This document shows, piece after piece, positions 23,671 to 35,742 of a DNA stretch of 64,000 nt (the stretch's first letter is position 1; the number at the start of each line of letters is the position of its first letter). The stretch lies in assembly GCA_027924645.1 (NCBI GenBank), contig BSBN01000187.1, positions 18,494,001 to 18,558,000 on the forward strand, in the 5' to 3' direction. The position numbers and the translations under genes were made by a program. This DNA comes from Cunninghamia lanceolata (Eukaryota; Streptophyta; Pinopsida; Cupressales; Cupressaceae). The notes under the pieces were generated by a model. That model worked only from the letters and a program-made list of their open reading frames with translations, did no database searches and had not been told where the DNA came from.

Positions 23671-25002
23671 TGTTATATCAGAAAATATCTCCCTGGACTT
23701 TTTCCCTCCTATGTTTAGCTCCCAGGTCCCTTGTTTTGCATCTTGCATGATCATTTGAACTCTTGAAAGAAAATAACCTGAAACCCATGTCACATGGGGC
23801 TTGAGGGACATTGTTGTACTTAGTCTTTCCCTGAAATAGGACCTGAAGACATGGGTGCTCGCGCCCTTATCCTACCCTATTTCAGGCAGGTCCCAAATTT
23901 GAATGTTGGTTATGTGACTATTAATTAGGTCCCATGCCGACATCTTGAGTTTGAATTATGAAAATCTTAGTGGGAATGCATATATAAGCATGTTTAAGGT
24001 TTTATTTGCAAGCCAGAAGATGATTATGAATTTTTGGCAAACTTATTATTTTAGAGCATTCAAGATATTCATTGGTGTAGAGCAGAGCATTATTATTATG
24101 TTTGTGATTGCAGATCTAGCTTCATCTTCTCATATGTTGAAGGATCTTCATCCACATGTGAGCTACACCTCTGAGGTGATATCTATTTGTGTTTGAATCA
24201 TTTATCATTTGGTTCTACCTCTATCCTGCAGGGATACACACTCTTTATCTGACAACGGTGTTTGAAAGACTTGAATGTCCTTCCAAGGCTTGACTGAGGC
24301 AAGCCCCTAAACACCACGATCCCCAACCACACTCCTTGTGATTGTAGGTTACAGGTATTGGATTTCTTGAAGTGGAGTTGCAAAGGAAGGTTGTAGAAGA
24401 TCAGGATTCAGGATCCAGCAGAAAGAAGTAGATCAAAGCATTTTCGGGACATGGACACCTAGGGTAATGTCCTCCTAGGTTGTAGACACATAAATCTTTG
24501 TGACAGTGATGATTAACATTTGAAGAAGTCCCAAAATTTTGAAAAATATCCTACCTTGGACTACGGTGCAAGTCCTAGTGTCCTCCACAACTCCCGTGAT
24601 GAAAACAAATAGAACATTGATTATCAGTGTCAGAAGGAGCTCTGCATTCCTTGAAGAAAACTGTACCTTGGACTTAGGTTCCTAGGGCAGTGTCCACAAA
24701 TATTCTCAATCATGAACTTTGAAAAATGGTCAGTATCTAATCCCAATCTACTATCTTACTCTGCGAGCATTTGTCGTAATCTATTAATTTTTTACTATTC
24801 TATGTAATTAGGGTTTTGATAATACTTGAGCATTAAAGTAATACATTAACTATAAAATTCCAAATTTCCTCTTCATTCCAAGTGATAGACCATATGTAGA
24901 AGAGTCCTCTACTCATTTGAATGTCCTTGAATGTAAGGTGTGAAAGGAGGATTTAACCTAAATATCTATAGGAATTGAAAACCGTCTTTTTACACCTAAA
25001 TT
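23671..25002 (+). repeat. Element B, 5' LTR
   Basis: It is 1332 bp, begins TGTTATATCAGAAAATATC and ends CACCTAAATT, where the other LTR has CACCTAAACA. A TATATAAG box at 23981-23988 matches those of the A LTRs. Confidence 0.88.
23981..23988 (+). promoter_or_regulatory. TATA box of element B 5' LTR
   Basis: TATATAAGCATG occurs at the same LTR position as in A copy 3 (22362) and B's other LTR (29174), with a one-base variant in A copy 2. Confidence 0.55.
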
Positions 25003-25926
25003 TTTTGGTGAACCCATGTTTTATTGAATTTTGCACCTTTCTAAGTGTGGTACTTCATATTTGCATTCATTTCATTCATCATTTTCATATTGCATTTGAA
25101 AATTTACAAAAAATTTGAAAATTTTGAAAAAATTGGCATCCTAGGCTTGCATTTTGACATAATTCGCACTAGTTTAATTTAATTTATGATTTTTAAATCT
25201 GATTTGATATAAATTACAGAAATTCATCATAATATAATCCTTTTCATTGCATTTTTCATATTAAAATTGCTAGGGTTTGCTTGAAATTTTGCATTTTTCT
25301 TATAACCTAGTGATTTCAAAAACTAGGGTTTGTAGTTAAATCTTGTTTCAGATTTTACTACTCATCTTATGCACTCATTTAAATCTTATTTTTTTTATTT
25401 TTACATTTTTGTGTGTTTTCGCATTCATATTTCAAAAAATTTCATTCACACTTACATAATTTCAACAAAAACTAGCATTTTTCAATCATCATCCTTAAAA
25501 TTGCACTTGCATTGAGCATTATAGGACTTTAAAAGCATTTTTAGATAAGATATAGGTTGTTTTGCATCATAAATCTGATTATAATTAATTTACATATCAT
25601 TTTACATATATTCATGCCTTAATTTCACACCTATGGTATGAAAAACTTGTATTTTTCACTAGATTTTGACTTATTTTGCATATAGAATTGCATTATAGGT
25701 GTATTGTGAAGGATATTAATGCATTATTGGACTGATATGTGGCTTATTATTTTCTTCCCCTCATCAATTTCTTTACAACACCTCTTCTTTTAGTCATTTG
25801 CATTGAAAAAAGTAAAAAAATCAAGCATTTTAGATCATAAGCATACATAGTTTTGCACTTGTTCCTGGCATAAGTATTGGAAATCTTTTAAAATCTGATT
25901 TTGCACTCATTTAAAAACATATACAC
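25003..25926 (+). other. Element B, AT-rich 5' leader
   Basis: This starts with the candidate PBS TTTTGGTGAACCC. It resembles the A leader (for instance, 'AAATCAAGCATTTTAG' near 25818 and 1710). No ORF. Confidence 0.65.
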
Positions 25927-27030
25927 GTGGCTTATAATTGTAACAATAATGCTAGGCTCCCTCCTAGGACTTATTTGAAAAGGAGCCCTAAACCTGAAAT
26001 TACATTTACACCTCATGACAAAACATTTGTAGACAATGAAGGGCCTCTCTACATCACCGTGAAAATAATGGAGATTCTGGTCAATGGTACACTCATTGAT
26101 TCTAATTACATGACTAATGTGGTAATGCCAGATTTCTTCTTGCACATAATTTGACACAAGATTCCTATGGACCTTCAGATATAAGGATTAAGACACATAA
26201 TGGAGCTTTCATGGCTACCTTGGGAAGATAACTTTATTGGTTACATTTTTTTATAAAGCTATGGATCAAGTGTTTGAGGTTATCCCTTTATTCAACCTCC
26301 TCTATGTAAAAATAGAACACCCATGGTTAAAAGCTATGAATGTTGTCCCCTCAACCATTCACAACTGCATAAAATTCCTTTTACATGGATAAGTGCATAC
26401 TATTAGATGTAATACATATCAACCTTTAGTAATGGACAACAATTTTACTCTTGATTACTTTTGGCCGCAACCTGATAGAGACCTTGACCCAAGAAGAGAC
26501 TGCTCTTTCCTACAATATAGATGATACAAAGCAAAACTTATATCTAGAGTGGCTAGGCCTCCTATGCAAACAATAAGAGATGAACAACCTGCATTAGAAG
26601 AAATTCCTAGAGAAAAAGGAAAAGGACCCTACGCTGAGGTTCCTCCTCCATCATCCTTATAAGGATCAGGAGGCATTTGTCAAGAACAAGGCACTTCATC
26701 AAGACAAATGAGATTTGAACATGGTGCTTCCTCCTCTCACATACAAAAACCTATGGGAAAACATGACAATACTTTTGAAGATATAAGCAATAAGACATGA
26801 ATAAATAAACAAGCAAGAGAAAGAAGGAGGAAAAGACAAGGATTTTTCCAATGAAATCCACCTCAACAAGAGAACATTTCATCTAACATTGAAACAAACA
26901 ACAAAGAGCTTAACAAAGAAAACTTTACAAACAATGACAAAGAATTAGCAATGGTACCTTATGTTCCTCTTTCTTCTAACATCTAGATTAGGAAGAGGAT
27001 GATTTGATTGTTGACAACTTATAGCATGAA
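25927..27030 (+). pseudogene. Element B protease-like region and linker, decayed
   Basis: The open segment 25927-26154 carries EITFTPHDKTFVDNEGPLYI and GTLIDSNYMTNVV, which line up with the protease region of element C (33080-33230). The catalytic Asp is present but the D-S/T-G motif reads D-S-N. Downstream, the frame with stops and shifts gives HPWLKAMNVVPSTIHNCIKF and LDYFWPQ, again matching C, then a Pro/Glu-rich linker to about 27030. There is no RT or integrase after it. It was a gypsy retropepsin once and is not functional now. Confidence 0.7.
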
Positions 27031-28861
27031 CCTGCCCACATGTAAGTATTTCTAACCCTTTACCTCCATGTTGTGATTCCCCCATGATGTGTTATGTGTT
27101 GTTTAGGCCTCCTTGGATGACCCTTGATACTCTTGTAAGGTTGAGGATACTAGGAGACCACCTCTGTTGTGACCCTTCTTCTATTTGCATCATCATTCTT
27201 CTATCTTTCTTCCCCTCTATTTTATAGTTGTGTGTTGTGTCTTGGGGCCATAGCATTGTGGTTTGTGACTTGGGGGCACCTTCCTATGTGATGACCCTAA
27301 GGCACTTGTTCTCCTCTCTTGATTTATTGTTTACCTTCTAGTGGTTCTATCTAGCTGGCGGATGATGAAAAATAAATAATACTGATACGGACCAAGTGTC
27401 CCTTCGGTGAGTAATCAAAAAATGGACCTAGTCCATATATGACGATGGGGTTGATATATATTATCCGACGATTGGCTAGTAGAATCACTCCATGTGATAT
27501 TTTGATGATGTATAATATTTTCTAACAAACTATAACAATACATCTTCTTTGTGCACTTTGTCTATCTGAATATGATTGTTTTCATGCACTTCTTTTTTAT
27601 CATGTGATGTGGTTATTATCTTAGAAAGATTTCTAACCTCTTTCTTGCAGGAAAGTATGTGTTTGTGAGAACATTTGTTGATCGTGAAGCACATGTCAGC
27701 TTTGGGGGCATGGGCTTTGCATGATCTCTTGTTCCCTTGTGTGTTTTGTCTCTACCTTAACATGCTTGATATCAGTACATGATAGAAACCACCTTAAGGT
27801 GGGGGCATATAAGGTAAGTTGTCTGATAATTTTGGTACCAACGAAGCATGTTTGTAAGCCTTATGTGGAGGCCAAATGTCATATCTCCACGTGAGTGCAC
27901 ATCTTTATTATATTGCAATGAGAAATCCCTCTACATAGGTAGGATATCATCCATATCCTTTTATTTTAAGCCCTCTACGGAGGCAAGGATGGTGTATCTC
28001 TTGAGCTAGTGCACATACTTTTTATTCTAAAAGTCCTCCGAGCAAGCGGGGTTAGTGTATCCTCCCTTAAGCATGTCTTTGGTGGTTGTTGTGGCATAAT
28101 CCCAACCATCAGGTGTGCCTGTAATGTGCCTAAGACGGTGGTGAACCTAGCAATAGGCTCCTTCCATCACTTGTTTGTCATGTTTTAGACGTATAGTATG
28201 CCTTTCGCATGTTATATGGTGCTCATATTTTTCATGTGTCTTCCATTTGTTTCTCCCCTTGTGTAGTCTAAAGACGTGTGGTGATGAGTCCCTCCTACAC
28301 TTGGGTTTTGTATGGAGTGTTTTTTCCCAAGCATAGTCTAAAGATGTGTGGTGATGCATCCCTCCTATGCTTTGGGATTTGTATGGCATGTTTGTTCTCA
28401 AGTGCAGTCCTTCCTACACTCTAAGATTTGTATTGCGTGTTTGTTGCCCCATATGTGGTCTAAAGATGTGTGGCGATGAGTCCCTCCTACATTTTGGGTT
28501 GTGCGTTTACTTTCCATGTACTTGCATTTGCCTTCATATATATGAGAAAATGAAAAAAGAAATGATCACTGCATTCATTGTATTCATTGTGCTTTGCATG
28601 TCTTCAATATTGTCTTCTCTATGTCTTGCATGACTGCTACTATCTTCTCCATGTTTTGCATGCCAATTACTATCGTCAATGTGTTTGGAGTGTCTGCAAC
28701 GTGTCTTCTCTAATGTCTACTTGAGACTGGGGGCTAGAAATAGTTTAGCAATGTTGGTGTATGCATTAGTTCTAAGTGAATGACATGTTTTCTATGTTTT
28801 GACTGTACTTTAATGCACGTATGGGCCTTGTGTTCATACATACATTAAAGTGGGGGCTAAA
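27031..28861 (+). repeat. Element B, 3' non-coding domain, minisatellite and PPT
   Basis: It shares the 3' domain with A. At about 28240-28510 it has four imperfect 50-75 bp units with 'AAAGACGTGTGGTGATGAG' or variants. It ends in the PPT (28844-28861) before the right LTR. Between 27840 and 28240 it continues without the D insertion, which shows the empty site that helped to define D. Confidence 0.7.
27754..27807 (+). promoter_or_regulatory. Hairpin followed by internal PPT-like G-run (B)
   Basis: Arms 27754-27773 and 27781-27800 around a 7-nt loop (AGTACAT). About 15 of 20 positions can pair, fewer than in A. It contains the palindrome CCACCTTAAGGTGG (27789-27802) and runs into GGGGGCATA. 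Confidence 0.5.
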
Positions 28862-31800
28862 TGTTATGTCAGAAAATGTCTCCCTAGACTTTTTCTGTCC
28901 TAAGTTTAGCTCCCAGGTCCCTTGTTTTGCATCTTGCATGATCATTTGAACTCTTGGAAGAAAATGGCCTGCAACCCATGTCACATGGGGCTTGAGGGAC
29001 ATTGTTGTACTTAGTTCTACCTTGAAATAGGACCTAAGGACGCAAGCACTCATGCCCTTGTCCTGCCCTATTTCAGGTAGGTCCCAAATTTGAATGTTGG
29101 TTATGTGACTTTTTAATTAGGTCCCATGCCGACATCTTAAGTTTGAATTACAAAATTCTTAGTAGGAATGCATATATAAGCATGTTTAGGGTTTTATTTT
29201 CAAACTAGAAGAAGATTAGGAACTTTTGGAGAACTTATGATTTTAGAACATTCAATATATTCATTGTTACAAAGCAAAGCATTGTTATTATGTTTGTGAT
29301 TGCAGATCGGCTTCATCTTCTCATATGTTGAAGGTTCTTCACCCACATGTGAGATACACCTCCAAGTTGATATCTATTTATGTTTGAATCATTTATCATT
29401 TGGTTTTTCCTCTATCCCTCAAGGATACACACTCTTTATCTGACAACAATATTCAGAAGACTTGAATGTCCTTCTGGGGCTTGACTTAGGCAAGCCAATA
29501 AACAATGCCACAACCCCCAACCACACACCTTGTGATTCCAGGTTACAAGTCTCAGATTCTGTAAAGTGCAGTTGTGGAGGAAGGTTGTAGAAGATAAGGA
29601 TTCAGGATCTGGTGGAAAGAAGTAGATCAGAGCATTTTCGGGACATGGACACCTAGGGCAATGTCCTCTGAGGTTGTAGACACAGAAATATTTGTGACAG
29701 TGATGATTAGCATCTGAAGAAGTCCTGACATTCTAAATAATATCCTACCTTGGACTATGGTGCAAGTCCTAGTGTCCTCCGCATCTCTCGTGAAGAAAAT
29801 AGACAAAACAGTGATTATCAGTGTTGGAAGAAGTTCCACATTCCCTGAAGAAAACTGTACCTTGTACTTGGGCACCCATGGTAGTGTCCATGAATATTCC
29901 AAATCATGAACTTCAAAAAATGATCAGTATCTAATGATGGTGACAGGTTGTCATTGATGTCAAAAGTGTGTTCAGTTGATGATGTAAAGTTCACAGAGAT
30001 GTGGAGTTGGTTTGATGTAATGTAGTATTGATAACAAAAAGTGTTTGCATTGTTCTGAGAGAAGTTGCAAGGATGTTCATTCATCATTCACATTCAGTTC
30101 TTAATGTTCTCCATGGATTTGAGAGAGGATTAGTGTTATTCATTCTTTGTATGGGTTCATGATATAGGTTTGATGTCAAAGATCTATCAACAAGGCAAAC
30201 ATGGTCATCTCAGGATGTTATTGTTGTAGGTTGTTCTTGATGTCTGGTTTTTATCATCTTGTTTGGTATGGTCTTCATGTCAGATGTTCATTTCAGGAGT
30301 TCAAGATAGCATTCTTGTTCAAGAGTTTCTTTGTGATGATGATTCATATTTGATTTGAAGAATGTTCTTCATGTTGAGTTGTGCTTCATACTTTAGGATG
30401 TTGGTGTTTTGGATATAGTTTATAGATTGCACTGATGTTGTTCATCTCATCTATTCTTGCATTTGACATAGCAAGGTACTTTGTATCTAGGCTCATATTA
30501 TGGCATCATAGTGATGTATTTATGATACCAAAGGTATAGTGTTGCTGCAGTGATATTGTTGAAGAAACTTGTGCTCGTTTGAGTGGGTTTTGTTGGTAAG
30601 GGATCATTGATTTTCATGTGGATATTCAAAGTTATCCTGAAGATAATGTTGTTATGCATATTTTCACAAAGTTGATGTTTGTTGTACATATCATATTATT
30701 GTTGGTACTTCATGCCTATTGTACTTCATGCCTACTGCCTATTGGTGTTTTTTGTTCTTAATTCTTTATTGAGCAAAAAGGGGGTCTTCAAGATTTGTTA
30801 AAATCTTAATATCCTAAAGACTAGAATTTTTTTCTACTTCACATTTTGCCTGTATATGACAACTTTACTTTATGATCTAAATATTCATTGACCTGTCATA
30901 AAAGGTGACTGACCACTTAAGTAAACACTTAAGGGGGTCTTCTTCATAGAATAACCAACCCCATGGTCTAGAAGAACCGGTCTAGTAGGTTAGACAATTA
31001 TGTTTTAAATGGAAAAAAGGCAAATCAAGGGCTTTATTTGAAAGCTCAATAGATGCCAAAGGAGTTATCATTGGTTCAGATTTAAAATAGAAAGTCTTCT
31101 CTCAAGCATCAAATTTGAAGTGTATTTGACCTTCAAAAAGCCTAGTCTGCAATGTATTTGTTTAAAAGGCAGCTTTGTGAGTGATTTGAAAAGTATTTTT
31201 TTGGGAGATTTTTTATGAAGATTCTTTCTATTTTTAAAACTAGTGGACCTCCCTCTCTCTCTCTCTCTCATGCAAATCAAGATATTATTAAGGAGAGTTT
31301 TTTTTCTATATTAAGAAGAAGAGTTTTTGTGATGAGAAGACTAAGAGTTTTCTTTTAAAAAGAGTTTTTTTTAAAGAAGTGTTAGAAAGAATGCAAAGAA
31401 AAGAATGCTTTTATAAAAAAATACAGAATGGAGATTTAATTGATGCAAACAGATATTATTTTTTTTAGAGAGAAGATGAAATTTTTTTGTTGAAAAGAAA
31501 ATGAAGAATTTGAAGGAGAAGATGAAAAGTTTGAAGAGTTTTTCATGTTGAAGGCTTTAATTTTGGAGAATATTTATATTTGCAAAGGAATATGAAAAAA
31601 TCATTTCATTATGATTTGATTTTTTTTAGAGGACTAATACTTAGATTGAAGATATTTTGCAGAGAAGGAGAATGAACTTTTGAAGGAATATGAAAGGTCT
31701 TATGCAGATGATTCAGAGAAATAGAGAAAAGATTTTATTTTTTCTTGCAGGATGGAGAAGAAGAAAATAAATGGTCATGGGAATAAAGGGAAAATTGTTT

Positions 31801-32919
31801 TTATTTTTCTTTTTAGGTTCTTCATAGATGCAGTGAAGAAATATATGATGTTTTTATGTAGACAATGTTGTATAAGATGATTTTCTTTTCAAAGAATGTG
31901 AAAGGAAATTAAATTTGTATATAATGAAGTTACAGGTACATTGGTGAGTGTGAGTGTGGGTGTGCAGATCAATGATGAAATAATTTGATAATACAGTTGA
32001 AATGGATGTGAATTAATATGAAAAATTGAAGACAACTTGAATGATACAGATTGAATCAAATCAAGCATGAAGATAATATGAAATTAATTATGCAGAGATA
32101 AACTGAATTAGATACAGAGATTGACAAGATCATCAGAAAGACAATATGCAATTGATTGCATTAGGTGAATTGGTATGTAGAGATAATCAGGTGAATGAAT
32201 TATGAATTGATTGAACAAAGACATTGAGACTAGTATGCAGATTGATTTGAGTTGATGAGAAGTATGATGATATGATAGACATATGTAAAAGAAGAAGTGA
32301 TTTGTATTGAAACAGAGAAACCCTCTAAATTATTGATTTTAATTTGAGTATGAATTAGGGGTTGGTGCTCCTTGAAGTTGGTGCTTCTAAATATTGTAAT
32401 CAGTGAGGTTTTTGATAAAGCCAGTGAGGCAGTTTTGGAGTGGTTTTTCTACCCTTGGAGGGTTTTCCACTCATGCAAATCTTGTGTCATGATTCATATT
32501 GATCTTCTCTCTATGTGTGCATGATTTACTCATGAGATGTTGTTTATATTCTCTTTTATCAATAGTCTTATATGTCTTCCTCTTTTGTCTTGTAAGATAA
32601 GATAAAGTTTGCAAAAGGTTAAATTTTACACAACACTGATTCACCCCCCCCTCTCAGTGTTGATTGTACTCCTACATCTAATCCATGTCTACTATCTTAA
32701 TCTGTGAGCATTTGTCATAATTTATCAATTTGTTTATTGTTCTACATAATTAGGGTTTTGAGAATACTTGAATATTAAAGTAATACATTAGCTATACAAT
32801 TCCAAATTTCCTCTTCATTCCAAGTGATAGACCATCTATAGTAGATTACTCTACTCATTTAAATGTCCTTTAACCTACATTTTCATAGGAATTGAAAACC
32901 CTCTTTTTACACCTAAACA
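28862..32919 (+). repeat. Element B, 3' LTR (interrupted by J)
   Basis: It begins TGTTATGTCAGAAAATG and ends CACCTAAACA. LTR sequence is at 28862-29934 and 32682-32919. It matches 23671-25002. Confidence 0.87.
29935..32676 (+). mobile_element. Long solo LTR J, copia-type
   Basis: It is 2742 bp with TSD TCTAA (29930-29934 and 32677-32681), starting TGATGGTGACAGG and ending TACTCCTACA. I see no internal duplicate of either end, no PBS and no ORF, so it is best read as a solo LTR. Near its 3' end it has the hairpin-like motif (32438-32472) and the C-run followed by CTCTCAG (32642-32656) found in inverse orientation in E, G and H. A (CT)n tract is at 31252-31269. Confidence 0.75.
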
Positions 32920-32924
32920 GTCAT

Positions 32925-34473
32925 CCAAGTTGCTAGTGTGAATGACAAAGAGAATAAATCAGTGGCTGCTCCTAATCAAAACCTTTAAATATATATTGAT
33001 GCTTTACCTCATCATGAATCTAATATTATTAATATTTGCATGGTGGATGCTCACCCTCACAAAGAACGAGTGGAATCAGAACCCACTATATCTTTCACTC
33101 CACATGATGCTACTATTGAAGCTCCTAATAGGCCTCTTTACATTACTATTCGAATCAATGATAAACCTATTCAAGGTGCTATGATAGATCCTATATGCAT
33201 GGTGAATGTAGTAACTGAGGAGTTTCTCTACATGCATGGTTTACATCGAGATACCTATAACATATTAGAGATGGCTCTTAGTGCACATGATGGGTCTATC
33301 CTTCCAACTCTTGGTGCCTTAACTCTTGAAGTTAATGTTGGGCCAAGATCTTTGGATGTTAATTTTGTCATGATTCCTACATCAGACTTATTTAATGTGA
33401 AGTTGGGCTACCCATGGCTATGCTTCATGAAGGTGGTCCCCTCTATGGTTCACAAGTACTTAAAATTTCCATTTGAGGGATGTGTCCATGCTGTACATCA
33501 CAATCAGTACTGGCTCATCGCTCGCAATAGACATTTTACACCTGACTACTTTTAGCCACAACTAGTTGGAGTCACTTGAGCTAGAGAGGATATATTCTTC
33601 TTATCATATCAAAAGTTTAAAGAAAATAAAATAGCAGAGTTATCACTTAGTAATATTTCTCTTGATGATGTCTCTAAACCTCCTCAATCTTCTAAGGCTA
33701 CGACAGTAGTTCCTCCTGTCCCATAGGTGGTGAATGAAGCTAAGCCCAAATCAAATCTTCTTCCCCATCCCCAAGCATCTGGTAGATATTCCAAGGTTCC
33801 CCATCCACCATCCCTTCAAGGATGAGGTAACCTTCATGCACAAAACAAACTTCCCCACAATCGCAATGTTACTTTTGTACCACCTCCCTTTATGGAGACT
33901 AGTAGAAATCAATCGGTTGCACGTGTTTTATTTCCTAAGGTTTCTCAATTGCTTGAGGATGCTCATGTACTTCCACCTATTTCACAAGTTGAGAAGGAAG
34001 AGTAGCCCCCATTGAGGAACCCTTCCCCCATAGTCTCTCAACCTTCAATGGTTCCTCTTGTTTCTTCTAATGTTCTTGAAGCAAAGGAAGAAAAGTAACC
34101 CACGTTGGAAGATACTATGGTTCCCCTTACAAAAATCATGAATAAAGATAAGTGAAATAAGATTGCAAGAGAAAAAAGGAAGTTTCATCATGTTATGGCT
34201 CACCTTGTTGTAGGAGAGGAGAATCTCCCTCGTAAGCGTTTATCTTTGACGGATGCAAAAGGGGCATCTACCACTTTTGTGTCTCCTATATAGAAAGATG
34301 AAACTTCACAAGCCACTATGGAACCTATTGTACTACATTCTAATAGAGAATCTGAAGATAATACAGGTATGGATCTTGTTCCTTATACCTCACATGCTAT
34401 AGTTCCTCTTACATCTTGTCCACCTTTCCAAATGGATGATGAGAAGGATTGGGAGGAGGATGATTTTCTTTAG
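32925..34473 (+). pseudogene. Element C gag end, retropepsin domain and Pro-rich linker
   Basis: From 32925 the frame continues the gag of 23670, with a TAA near 32989. The open part 33040-33555 (171 codons) has PLYITIRINDKPIQ, then GAMIDPICMVNVV where the catalytic D-S/T-G motif has kept only Asp, and then the YPWL...VVPS...H...LKF pattern. A TAG replaces the Trp of FWPQ (element B keeps TGG). After that a Ser/Pro/Glu-rich linker with several stops runs to the stop at 34471-34473. Retropepsin activity is known for this family; this copy lacks it. No polymerase follows. Confidence 0.75.
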
Positions 34474-35742
34474 GTTGACTTGCAAGTGAGGTAGCTTATT
34501 TTTATATTATGAGTGCATGTGATTGTTTTTGTTGCTATTAAGCTCTCTTTGGATGACCCTTGACACCCTTGTAGGTGTAAGGATGCAAAGGGACCAAAAT
34601 TTGTTGTGACATTCTCTCTATTTGTATCATCATTCTCCTGTATGTCATTATTTGTATTGTTGTTGTGTCCTTTGGGGATGTTGCAAGGCGTAGAATGTTT
34701 CAACATTCTCCCTTGTTGACTCGAGGGATGTTTATTTTGATTTCATATGATACTTCTTCCTTCATCTCCATAGTTCTACTAGCTAGCAGATGATGACAAT
34801 TCCAAATATATATAGTCTTGAGAATTCTCCTATTTTATACAACCATTCCTATAGTGACACTAGTTAAGTAGATCCCTTTTTGTTATTACTTAGTATAACT
34901 TGTTGCTTCTTTTATGTCTTGATTTATGTGGCACCTTATTTCTATGCTCGGTGTCATACCATGACTACACAAGACATTATGTATCATTCCTGTAGCATCA
35001 CCTTGGTTTACCTTTTGTGGGGGCAACCCCTTTGTGCGATGTAGTTTTTGGGAACACATCTTATGGGCATGTACTTCCAAAAAGTTCTCATACCTATCTT
35101 GTAATTTTTTCTACCTTAAAGTAATTGCTCCCTAATAGGAGTTAGCAATCACTTTAAGGTGGGGGAATACATCACGCTATGCTCTCTTTTTATTACATAC
35201 TTGTTGGCATGGAACTCATCTAGTGATTCAATGGTCCTCACTAGCATGTGGTGTTTCCTCTTTGGTCCATGAGCCACCTATTGCAACGAAGTTGGCTAGC
35301 CTGTGTGCTTCATGTGACTTGTCGTGGTCACTTAGTAAATCAACAGTCCTTACTAGTGTGTGATCCATGGTGGCACTTCTCTTCACATGACCCCTAGCGA
35401 TAGAGTAAGCTAGCGTCAGAGCCATGTGCCTCAATTGTATTGATTCTGTGTGTTCTTATGTTTGCTTCTATGTTAGATCTTATGCATTATGTCTAGCTTA
35501 TGGTTTCACGTGTCTTCACCATGTTTTCCATGTGTTCTCTATGTATTCATTATGTCTTATGCGTATGCTTTGTGCGTTCTAGGTATGTTGTGTCAAGCAT
35601 GTATGCATTGTGTATGGCATGTATGTTCCTTGTGTATTGCATGTCTTCCATGTATGTGGGAGTTATATTGCAATGTCTTGTGTGTTTGAAAATCTCTTGC
35701 TTATGTGTTTACAACCTAAGGATCCTAAGCTTGGGAGCTACT
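34474..35742 (+). other. Element C, 3' non-coding domain with minisatellite
   Basis: It has the 'GGATGACCCTTGA' and 'TTTGTATCATCATTCT' landmarks of A and B, then the hairpin at 35113-35167. About 35219-35417 holds two imperfect units of about 110 bp (each with 'CCTxACTAGxxTGTG'). The tail resembles the pre-LTR sequence of A, and the LTR start is placed at TGTAGTCC (35743). Small frames at 35489-35817 lie in this T-rich tail and are not convincing. Confidence 0.55.
35113..35167 (+). promoter_or_regulatory. Hairpin followed by internal PPT-like G-run (C)
   Basis: Arms 35113-35129 (ACCTTAAAGTAATTGCT) and 35144-35160 pair at 16 of 17 positions around a 14-nt loop, then GGGGGAATAC follows. The inner stem differs from that of A and B, but the pairing is kept. 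Confidence 0.55.

Larger units (their letters stand above)
23671..32919 (+). mobile_element. Gypsy-lineage element B, nested in C
   Basis: LTRs are 23671-25002 and 28862-32919 (the second contains insertion J; without it, about 1311 bp). TSD GTCAT at 23666-23670 and 32920-32924. PPT TTAAAGTGGGGGCTAAA precedes the right LTR and TTTTGGTGAACCC follows the left one. The internal region (3859 bp) has an AT-rich leader, a decayed protease region, the 3' non-coding domain and a minisatellite. No gag knuckle, RT or integrase was found. Confidence 0.9.
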
